This document shows positions 39,201 to 47,028 of a stretch of 64,000 nt of DNA, piece by piece. Made by a program: the position numbers and the translations under genes. Below the pieces are notes generated by a model. It saw only the letters and a program-made list of their open reading frames with translations, had not been told where the DNA came from and made no database searches. The number at the start of each line of letters is the position of its first letter. Positions within the stretch are counted from its first letter, which is position 1. The stretch is taken from contig NC_089740.1 in NCBI RefSeq assembly GCF_035083965.1, positions 14,358,552 to 14,422,551 on the forward strand. Reading direction: 5' to 3'. Source of the DNA: Branchiostoma lanceolatum (lineage: Eukaryota; Chordata; Leptocardii; Amphioxiformes; Branchiostomatidae).

Positions 39201-39410
39201 CACATATTCCGTCAAGAAAATTTTCCATTAGGACAATGGCGTAAGGTCCGTACCCATATACTCCATGAAATCTTATCAATCCACAAATGAAATATATACA
39301 TTATGTGTACCTTGAGCTGTCACTGTTGCAGTCGTCACTATCAGTACTAAGACCGTCCACTTCCAGAAATCGGATGCCCATGAACCCGTCATCCTGTCAA
39401 CGTACACCAC
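26640..39410 (-). CDS. type I receptor: CTLD x3, TSP1, CUB, TSP1, TM, tyrosine-rich tail
   Basis: Coding exons on the minus strand: 39311-39392 (signal peptide), 38542-38928, 37121-37507 and 35660-36046 (CTLDs), 34993-35166 (TSP1), 31021-31202 and 30326-30485 (CUB), 29780-29953 (TSP1), 27864-27905 (linker), 27571-27693 (TM), 26640-27259 (tail). They total 2718 nt, 905 residues. Every domain boundary is phase 1, so the frame is continuous. The 5' UTR of the signal-peptide exon runs to 39410. The protein should sit in the plasma membrane with lectin, TSP1 and CUB modules outside and a 200-residue tail inside. The tail has no enzyme domain; its tyrosine and proline motifs suggest adaptor recruitment, so the product is probably a recognition or adhesion receptor. 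Additional small exons in the long introns cannot be excluded. The one-gene assembly is an inference from phase, order and strand. Confidence 0.72.
27571..27693 (-). other. transmembrane exon
   Basis: Phase 1 to 1. It encodes the hydrophobic run GTIAGIVVGVLAAISLAAAL followed by VYIF and a stop-transfer TRKKRCCKREEEE. Two cysteines at the inner face could be palmitoylated. It joins the extracellular linker exon 27864-27905 (PSASPATPRAQID) on one side and the tail exon on the other. Confidence 0.85.
28003..29622. repeat. 770-bp tandem duplication inside an intron
   Basis: Copies at 28073-28840 and 28841-29622 are very similar over their whole length (tcttcaaatggaatctactc near the start, aaatgacggcctttctagt at the end). 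They are preceded by a doubled ttagccatacctagtatggc. The open frames inside are shared by both copies but carry no recognisable domain. It lies between the linker and second TSP1 exons of the receptor gene. Confidence 0.85.
29780..29953 (-). other. second TSP1 domain exon
   Basis: A 174-nt phase-1 exon. DGGWSDWGSWSGCSVTCGVG, then TQTRNRTC and NPAPANGGADC, is a complete thrombospondin type 1 repeat with six cysteines, WxxW for C-mannosylation and CSVTCG for O-fucosylation. It is nearly the same as the exon at 34993-35166, so the two are recent duplicates. Confidence 0.93.
30326..31202 (-). other. CUB domain in two exons
   Basis: Exons 31021-31202 and 30326-30485 encode CGGYLNAPNGTLQSPGHP, then NYANRLDCVWII, CRYDYVKVQDG, WCGTD and NSIVYPGFVATW, a full CUB fold of about 110 residues with four cysteines and the acidic residues of the calcium-binding subtype (E before the CRYD, D in SDNS). 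The acceptor at 30486 is preferred over one six bases further in because it restores the consensus KVQDG. A GRGDS string follows. Confidence 0.9.
30511..30721. mobile_element. MITE with ACTGTARATGCAGAAA ends
   Basis: The left end actgtagatgcagaaat is mirrored by aaatgcatttacagt on the right, with many cgcgaa/ttcgcg words inside. A second copy of the family lies at 42397-42577. It sits in the intron between the two CUB exons. Confidence 0.7.
31705..31907. repeat. tandem repeat, unit about 62 bases
   Basis: Three to four copies of a unit with tatatgaacattacttcaag, aacattaaaaccgt and tatttctaat. Intronic. Confidence 0.7.
32304..32470. mobile_element. foldback MITE related to 15323-15480
   Basis: ctctccaaacagaggagtgg and the complement of ccacacctctgcttggagga form the ends. 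Inside, ctggctggtttttgacgtg mirrors cgcgttaaaaaccagcagg. The shared terminal CTCCAARCAGA suggests one family. Confidence 0.65.
32855..33300. repeat. tandem repeat, unit about 125 bases
   Basis: Three to four diverged copies share gaacttgacctt/c, cttgagttatgct and gatccatcaac. They lie just upstream of the 33606 satellite in the same intron. Confidence 0.6.
33606..34545. repeat. satellite, three copies of 303-325 bases
   Basis: Copies start near 33617, 33920 and 34245 with gtcaccggatgcttaaa-tca and share ggtcaaggtcgattttgggc, atggcgtattt and ttcatgttattt. The units are head to tail. Confidence 0.8.
34993..35166 (-). other. first TSP1 domain exon
   Basis: 174 nt, phase 1 to 1: DGGWSDWGTWSGCSVTCGVG, RTCTNPAPANGGTDC, ending PCPG. 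All six cysteines and the WxxW and CSVTCG motifs are present. An alternative acceptor six bases upstream would add two residues in frame. Confidence 0.93.
35660..36046 (-). other. C-type lectin domain exon c (membrane-proximal)
   Basis: 387 nt, one complete CTLD of 129 codons. It contains GYVSFNGVCYKDF, WIGLTDADNETQWVFEDG, QPGEPNDDYGGEDC and VWNDLWC. EPN plus WND are the calcium and mannose-type sugar ligands, so this domain should bind sugar in the classical way. It is followed by a phase-1 donor. Confidence 0.95.
36328..36407. mobile_element. short retro-insertion with A/C-rich tail
   Basis: The 80-base insert ends in aataaacaaacaaac and is flanked by the direct repeat aacgcctggcc (36317-36327 and 36408-36418). 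The paralogous intron near 37775 has a single copy of that string and no insert. Confidence 0.75.
37121..37507 (-). other. C-type lectin domain exon b
   Basis: 387 nt. The WIGLTDAENETQWVFEDG core and YPGEPNDVGAWEDC are kept, but the usual WND is LWHDIPC. Replacement of the Asn calcium ligand by His may weaken or change sugar binding. The exon is very similar to exon a at 38542. Confidence 0.95.
38542..38928 (-). other. C-type lectin domain exon a (N-terminal)
   Basis: 387 nt: GYVSFNGVCYKDF, WIGLTDADNEGQWVFEDG, YPTEPNDIGASEDC, LWHDISC. EPN is present; WHD replaces WND as in exon b. The Q-V-C-P junction with the signal-peptide exon is in frame. Confidence 0.95.
39311..39410 (-). other. signal-peptide exon with 5' UTR
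   Basis: The acceptor tgtttag lies at 39411 and the ATG at 39390-39392. It encodes MTGSWASDFWKW followed by the hydrophobic core TVLVLIVTTATVTAQ, ending in a phase-1 donor (82 coding nt). The exon at 57583-57682 has the same length, phase, acceptor string and TTATVTAQ end. Confidence 0.85.
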
Positions 39411-42396
39411 CTAAACACAAATCATCGATTCAGGATTGAGTTCCAAGATCATCATTATGCAAGTTCACAATCCCATTTTACACGCCAAAAAAGTAAAACA
39501 GTGGCAAACAAAAATAAAGAAAACGAAAGAAAAAACAAACTTATTCTTAAATCACTCGCATCAGCCAAATACAGCTCTGACATTCCGCAATACAATTGCG
39601 AATGGAAAGGTGGTGCCGTCGAACTGCCCAAAAAATAAAACGTTGGCAAACAAAACAAAAGAAAACAAAAAAAAAATACAAATTCATCTAAAATCACTCG
39701 CATCAGCAAAATACAGCTCTGACATTCTGCAATACAATTGCGTATCGGAAGGTGGTGCCGTCGAACTGCTCAAAGGAATAAGACCACACCCATTAACTGA
39801 AGAATGAGACATAAACAGCAAAAAAACAAAAAGCGTTTTCGATGCCGGAAGCTTAATAGCCTGACTATACTTGTAACATGGGCGTATTAACATATAAACT
39901 GTAGTTGAATTGATAGAACCAATGGATAGACTTATCAACTTCAATGTATCTGAAACCAACACAGAAAAGAAAGGAAACTTGACAGCATTGTTTATACTAG
40001 TACATGCCTGAGATATTAATTAACTCAGGTTTGATATGAATAGAACTATCCTAGATTGGAAATCGTTTTCACCCAGTGCAACAGAGGCATCTCCATTGAT
40101 TAGCTTTGAACAACGCTAGGGGTTGGATCTTCTGATGATTTATAGTCAACCGCTTGCTAGTACCTGCAAATCTGGTACCTCACGCTGGGGGCGCACTTAT
40201 CCCGGTTGAACTATGAATAATATATATATATACAAAATACCTGTACTTGTGTATTATTACCGGGATAAAGTTACAAAAACAGCCAACATATATCTAAACC
40301 GCTCAAGTATTTACACAAAATGCTCAGTAAGTATCGACGTTAGAAGAGAGTTGGTAAAAATACAAAGGTCGCATTTTATATTCTAATTTCATGCCAGCTT
40401 TTAATATTGACTGGAATAACTAATACCTATTTTAATATGGTTTGTGCGCACAGTGATTTTGCCTGCATCATAAAAATGAATAAAAAAAATATTTTTGACT
40501 TGATCATATTGTATTTTGACACCCGCCAACACTTGCCAGGCAACTCTCGGTTGACCCTTAGATCAGGGTGTGACCCCTACTAACGCACATGTACAGACTT
40601 GTTCTAACATGACCCGTGTGTCTCAACATCCGGTATTTGGCTACTGAAATTTGGCAAAAAATTTTGCTACCTAAAACACAATCTATCGCTTCATCTCTGT
40701 GTGTGCCACAGACATCGAACTAATTATCACAGTATCTAAGAAAATAGATGAACAGTTTTGAACGTGTCAAAAATCAGAAAATGGTTGGTGGCAAACATGT
40801 CTAAATCACGATAATTTTTATTTGTCTCATTTCGAGTGTAATTCTTGTACTAATATGTCTCGAATACAAGTAGTCTGCATGCAAATTAGAAATGGCCTGT
40901 TAACAATGCCTGTCTGTCTGCCAGGCACTTATATATGACACCATGAAGCGCCAAACGAACTGGAAGGAAAATTTGCCAGGGGACATGGTCCGTGTTTTGT
41001 CCCTGTCCTGTCAAGCAAGAACCTTTTAACCAAGGCCACACGAAGATACACGACATCCAAACACGCACTATTTTTGCCCCTTTCCTAATTAAAAATTACC
41101 TTTTCTTTTAACAATATTGAACGATATCACATCCTAGGTACTAGATTTTTTTGTTCACACGACCCTTTCTGCCATTTCCCACCGATCAAGGTGCACCGAA
41201 GTAAGAGGTAATTAAGGTCAATGAACTCATCGGTTGGCACACATCGTAGCTGAAGACAACTACAGCCACCATTTCACACCAGGACCGGCCACTGCGACAT
41301 ATTCCTAGTCAGCTTAACCTAGCCAAAAATTGATCACTTAGATACTTTCAAATTGATCTGTTGCTTGTCACCACGCTATTTGTAAACGTTAATTTCTTGA
41401 TCGTTTCATATTAGCCGCTGAGAGTTGGCCGAGGCAGTTCCCTTTTGCTCTTGATAGATGTGATCCGAGGAGTCTAGGATATGGTAGATTCCCGGCTACT
41501 TCTAACCACACGCCGACCACTAATTATGGGTGATTTGGCGCGTGGGGGGACACACCAGCCACGCGTCGTACATTACGGGTTTGTGTTTGATTTTTTGAAA
41601 CCTGTAATTAAACTACAGTAGGCCTGTCCTTTCCCAATGTGTCATCAAGTTGTGTACAGAAATAAAGACTGCAAACGAAAATCAGGAGAAAAACCTCGCT
41701 CGTTTTGCAAAGCCGCAAATGCTTCACCAACATTAGAGATTTACCATATGATAAAGAAAAACTGTACGAAGCTCGTCAAATTTGGTGCGGCTTGATCAGG
41801 TGTCATCAGGTCATTTGTTGTGAAGGGCGTTTCTACCGTTCACACGCCCCTTTCTGCCCTTTGCCACTGTGCGGTGTGCAATGAAGCGATGGGTATCTAA
41901 ATTTAAACTTTGCAGACACCGGTCCGTTCACATGGGCTGAAAATATTTCATATTTACTCGAGAGACAAACAAAAGACTTAATCTATACATATACATAATT
42001 TGCATTAACTTTAGAACAACTCATTTATTAATTATTATATTTCAAGTATCTATCGATGGGTTAAGATCATCGATATGATTAGAAATGCTGTTAAATTTGA
42101 ATATATGACAGTTTAAAACACGCGTCAACGCTTGCCAGACAACTCTTAGTTGACCTTGAGACCAGTGTGTGACGCCTATTAAACGCACATATACACAGTT
42201 ATCCTGACATAACCCCTATGCGACCACACTAGACAACACACACCTCCTAAAATTTGACAGAAAAAGTCGCATGCCACTTCAAATACAATCTATCATTTCA
42301 CATTTGTGTCAAGAGGAATTAAAACTATGGTCACGATACTGTAGAATAGATTTGAACGTGCTTTTCTTCATTACCTATACTGATCACATTTCAAGT

Positions 42397-42577
42397 ACTG
42401 TAAATGCAGAAAACTTCGCGGGGATTAGATTTCGCGGTAAGGAGAAAATGGAATCTTCACGGTGGTTGCTCTACAGTCACACAATGGAACTGATTTTCAC
42501 GGTGGTTTCGAAGTTCGCGAAGGTCACCGCGAAAACCGCGAACATGAAGCCACCGCGAACATTTCTGCATTTACAGT
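42397..42577. mobile_element. MITE with ACTGTAAATGCAGAAA ends
   Basis: actgtaaatgcagaaaactt at the left mirrors aacatttctgcatttacagt at the right; internal ttcgcgg/ccgcgaa words match the element at 30511-30721. Confidence 0.75.
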
Positions 42578-42672
42578 ATCATGCTCGTATCTATTTGTCT
42601 CATTGTATTCTGTATACAAATCATGGATGCCTGGTTAACAATGGTCGTCTGTCTGCCATGTATGACACCATG

Positions 42673-43445
42673 TCGCCCGGGCGCCAAACGAGAGGGAAGG
42701 GCAACCTGCCTGAGGACAGGGTCTCTGTGCTTTTGTCTAAGTTTTGTCAAGCAAGAACACTGCACGAAATGGACTCGTATCCCGGTGGATACGTACAGGG
42801 ATTCCTCCGGAAATATTCCAGATCCCGGTTAGGATCCGTTAGTTACGCTGGATCCGCCTGTATCCGACAGTATCCGTCAGTATCCGCCAAAAATACAGAA
42901 AAATCCCTGTGCGTATCCGCCTGGACACGAGGCCATTTCGTGCAGTGGAACACTGCAGCTTAGGCCACACGAGGATACCCTCATGCGTGACTTCCAAACG
43001 CGCACTATCAATGCCTGCCCCCCTCCCCAAAATCTCTGTGTCTTATGCTACGGTCACATTTCCAAACCGGGGCTCGGCTGGGCAGCTTGTGGGAACGAAA
43101 ACTATTATATAAAAGACAACAAAACACACTAAAATTTGTAAAAATTTCTCCTTACCATGCGCTAGGTATATTCTTGATATGTATTTTTTATTCTTTGATT
43201 TCTCTAACAGCCCGGTCGGGCCCCGGCTTGGAAATGTGACCGTAGCATAAGACACAGAGATTTTGGGGAGGGGGGCAGGCATTGATAGTGCGCGTTTGGA
43301 AGTCACGCATGAGGGTATCCTCGTGTGGCCTAAGCTGCAATGTTCTTGCTTGACAAATCTTAGACAAAAGCACAAAGACCCTGTCCTCAGGCAGCTTGCC
43401 CTTCCCTCTCGTTTGGCGCCCGGGTGACACGGTGTCATACTCGAT
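42673..43445. repeat. large palindrome
   Basis: Left arm 42673-43095 and right arm 43200-43445 are inverted copies (tcacatttccaaaccggggc against its complement, ccacacgaggataccctcat against its complement). The left arm is longer because the element at 42758-42947 inserted there. The palindrome creates mirrored open frames on both strands that are not genes. Confidence 0.8.
42758..42947. mobile_element. CACTA-like MITE
   Basis: Terminal inverted repeats CACTGCACGAAATGG and CCATTTCGTGCAGTG enclose 190 bases, with a 3-base flank GAA on each side. The matching site in the other palindrome arm (near 43345) lacks the insert. CACTG ends plus a 3-bp duplication fit the CACTA/EnSpm superfamily. The interior carries repeated gtatccg words. 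Confidence 0.65.
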
Positions 43446-43753
43446 GATACATGGTAAAAGTAAAATGCTCGCATCCTATATCAAGTAGTACAAATAACTG
43501 AGATTACAACCGACGGAAATAGTATAGAGGCCCGTGTGTTACTAGTCATTTCTTTTGAATACAACGAAAAAAAACGGATCTTTTGTTTGACACTTTGCCG
43601 TCTGTCACTACTATATCTTAAAAGGTTTGAGCTGACGTGCGTCTATTACTGTGGTCATGCATAGCTTGGCATTTCTAGTAAGCATCTTTACCATGTTTTA
43701 GAAACCAGCATTTGTGCAGTGGAATATAAAAATGGACAAAGACGGGTACTTAC

Positions 43754-43980
43754 AGGTATGTTCAGTGTTGTCGACGAGTCGACGTCCCCTTGCTGTTCAC
43801 TCTCCGACTATATACAGAAGGACATTTTCCGGATATATATATATATTTATACATTTCATCGGTGTAAATGCCATTCCAATTCTCTGTTGCGGTCTAACTT
43901 TGGGCACTTTGTTCGTTTGTGACGTCGCCAACACGCCCCCCAGAATCAGCGATTGTGATTGGTCAAGTTTGACGTGTTAC
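43754..43980 (-). promoter_or_regulatory. candidate promoter and non-coding exon 1 of the receptor gene
   Basis: On the minus strand: gaccaatcacaatcg (CCAAT box) near 43963, TATAAATATATATATA near 43845, then agtcggagagtgaacagc and cgtcgacaacactgaac, ending acct|gtaagt with the donor at 43753. The same order (CCAAT, agtcggagagtg, cgtcaacaacaccgaac, donor) is found in the opposite arm at 54239-54492. Conservation across the arms is the main evidence. Confidence 0.5.
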
Positions 43981-43989
43981 ATCATTTGA

Positions 43990-46654
43990 CAATTATCGGA
44001 TGGATGGTTCCTTAACTACCCTTTGTCTATTGTCTATTGTCCATTGTCTGCTGAATGGACGCTCATATGCAGAAAGTTTAAAGGATCAAGCCACCTTGAA
44101 ACGGGACTATCCAGAAAGTACGGCACGACTAGCTTGTGCCAATCAAAACCATCTAGATTTTATTAGAAACCATTATGAATATCGTATCTGTTGAATATGA
44201 CTGCTGTTTTCAAAGATCATAAGATCATTCGGAAGATTGACCACGGCATGCTCTCGCATGGCTGTACAAGCGAGTCATTGGTCTTGCCGCAGACTCGATA
44301 TCATATATATGCATACAATAAACCTTTTGACGCTTGCTGGCTAATTTTACGCCTTTTTTCGTACCAAATTGGTGGCATTTTTCTTGAGTTCCTCCCGGTT
44401 GCGCAGTTGTTTCTGTCCCTTCCCAACATGTCATGTGAGGTGAAGGATAGCCACATTGCGAAGGATGTCGGGTAATTGTTAAAATATCAAAATACAAAAT
44501 TCAAATTCAGAATCGTCAGTTTGAATTAGATATTGTTCATTGTCCCCACTCTCGCCTTACGAGTGGCTGTAATCTCTCTTACTGACGAATACAGGGAAAA
44601 TTCAACTTTCTTGACAGATCTGATACTGTTTGTTACCGAGATATTATCAGGTCTATTGTTGTGCAGGATATAATCTGTCCTTCAAATGACTACCTCTGCT
44701 CACCATACCATGCGCACTGAAGTGAGCTTTGATATAGACATTAAAACTGTCTTCCCTGTAGGCACACGACCAGTGCACATATACAAAAAGACCAGGAGTA
44801 AGGTTTACTGTAGTACAGAATATTTTGTCGTGTACATTGCCCTTTCTGCGTTAACCACCGTGCAAGGTTCACTTATGCCGGAGGCAATTTAAGCGAGAAG
44901 ATGTGAGATACCTGTCAAGGACTTGGAAAAATTGAAACGCCAGAAAAATGCCAGTTATTAAGGTTCGCTGAAGAAAGAGGCAATTTAAGATTTTGTATGT
45001 CGTGATGGAGTCCTTTACATGTGTTGTTTATATTCAGAACAAAGCTACATTTGAGCATACTTTTCACATGAAAACCTTTCTTCATATAAACATGTTTTAC
45101 GGTAATAATGCTCTACTCAGCGTCTGTGTACTGAGTGTATTATGCCTTAGTTCCTCCAAGACCACACCAGGCACTTTACTGAGCATCTACTTTTAACAAA
45201 TACTCAAAGGAACTAATCCAGTGTTGATGATGTCTATTTCCTTCAAAGGTAGCTATAGTATCATAACATTTCACCACCATATGGAGACCTAAGTATATGT
45301 TGCCCTTGGAACGTTGCCAGGAGGGAACACACCTCCATGCTGCGTGTCTACTTTTTTTCTGTCAATTTTCCAGGCTAGGGGACCCTTCACAAACAATAAC
45401 AACATGGATAGTAGCACAACTTACATTGATTGTGAAAACTTATAGAATTACATCCTGCATACAATAAACTCTTGTAAGCATTCCAGTCTACTCCGGTCCT
45501 TTTTTCCTATCCAAAAAGGCATATTGCATGGTTGTATCTGACCGTTCCCCACAAGTACAGTCCACTGAAGTAAAGTGGAGTTTTGGTCCTTGTTTTCTAT
45601 CATAACACAAAACACGGTTGTAACTATGCGTTCCCAACAAGTAAAGTCCACCGAAGGGGAGTTTAATAGGACATAAGATTAAGATTGGTGAGTTCCAGAA
45701 CTCAAAAGCATTCCCTCCCCCAATTGTTTCCGCCTCTTCCCAGCAAGTGATGTGGGGTGATGATAATCGCATTGCGAAGGATGCCGGGTAATTGTCCCGG
45801 CATGGCCTTGAAGCAGTTATGTACAATTAAGCTTTTGAAGGGAGAAAAAAAGCTTTGAGGGGGAAAGAAGCGTCATTACAGACATTGTTAGGACCCGGAG
45901 ACAAGGACGGGCGAACCTTCCGTTCTAGTTCGGACAGATCTTCTCTGCTCTTCTCTATCAATAGTCTGTTGAACGATCGTAACGAGAAAAAGACAGAAGG
46001 GTTCATAAACTCCTTCATGTTTTCGTGCAAAACAATACAATACTCTCCTTGTTAGGAGCAACACGAGGTAAGGATGGTGTCTTAGTAGTTAGACGTCATA
46101 TCACATTGAACTGGTGGTAGTTGTTTATCTACCATTCGGGTATTTGGTTGAAGTGAACCATGATGCAACATCAATTGTTAAAAACATTGTTTAGACAATG
46201 GGAGAGGGTGTATTTCGCAATAAGACAGAGCGTGACGTTCTCCAAGCAGAATAAATTAGGAGTAATTCTATCGCGTCTTCTCCACCATTTAGTCAGACAA
46301 AATGAGCATTGATAAAAGCTTGTACTTAGACACCTCATCTCTCTTTACATCTTTAAGGGGGCAGTCCTTAGCCTAAACTTCTTCTTAATATCTATCCACC
46401 TGCCATACAGAATTCTTGATATTGGTAAGAAGGTTATAGCTGCCATTTAAGTCGATTGCTGTGTTATTTTTATATGGATGATATTGTATTAATATCAACT
46501 AAGATAAAACGCTGTGTTTTTTACCTAGAAGTATTTTTGTTCATGGTAAATGTACAAATTAGTTAAAGGGGCCTTTCGGGATGGACACATCACTAAAAAA
46601 CACATCCAAGTCAAAAACAAGAAGGCTTGAAAGCCGTGATGGTTTTGATTGAAA
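43990..46654. other. intergenic, inverted-repeat arm sequence
   Basis: No supported exon. The segments 44390-44480 and 45720-45820 belong to one repeat family (ttcccaacatgtcatgtgag; aaggatgccgggtaattgt) whose inverted partners lie at 53690-53790 and 51950-52050. A tandem repeat occupies about 45480-45660. Confidence 0.6.
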
Positions 46655-46660
46655 TTTATT
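46655..46660 (-). terminator. polyadenylation signal
   Basis: AATAAA on the minus strand, 100 bases after the stop of the H-type lectin gene. Confidence 0.6.
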
Positions 46661-46759
46661 GATTACATGTATTCATTAATGTATTGAATCACTACTGGTC
46701 ACATGACCTGTGAATCTTATGGCTGAGCTAGAGCCTTTCACGGGATTGAGCATCACATC

Positions 46760-47028
46760 TCATGCACAGGCCATCCAGTAAACGCTGGCGGAGTACAGAC
46801 GTGAAATACTCCAAGTGCCGACTTGCACCGTCAGATTTGTTGTCGAGACGTTAACCAGAGTAGCCGAGACGCGGATACCACCAGGATAGTGGTCCATATG
46901 CCTCAGACCGAGCGTCACCACGGGGGTTGTCCGGAAGACCCCGCTGAACCTGGCGGTCAGGCCGAGGGAGCGACGGCCACGACCGGTAACGAAGGCGGCC
47001 AAAGGAGTTTCCAGCATACCAGACTCAC
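46760..47028 (-). other. H-type lectin domain exon
   Basis: Encodes about 89 residues: TARFSGVFRTTPVVTLGLRH, MDHYPGGIRVSA, LVNVSTTNLTVQVGTWSISR, LYSASVYWMACA. The pattern F-x-x-P-V-x-x-G-L, N-V-[ST], G-T-W and W at the end is that of the H_lectin family. N-V-S and N-L-T are glycosylation sequons. The exon joins the stalk across a split Cys codon. Confidence 0.88.

Larger units (their letters stand above)
39430..43753. other. left arm of the large inverted duplication
   Basis: Upstream intron of the receptor gene. Segments match, in inverted orientation, the 54493-57582 interval: 39670-39780 with 57356-57470, 40150-40210 with 56930-57000, 40505-40570 with 56150-56210, and 40870-41070 with 55645-55850. 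A roughly 135-base tandem copy lies at 39575-39640 and 39715-39775. No coding exon is supported. Confidence 0.7.

Noticed and set aside
42271-43474. Long open frames of 230 and 143 residues
   Set aside because: They run through a MITE and both arms of a palindrome and mirror each other on the two strands.
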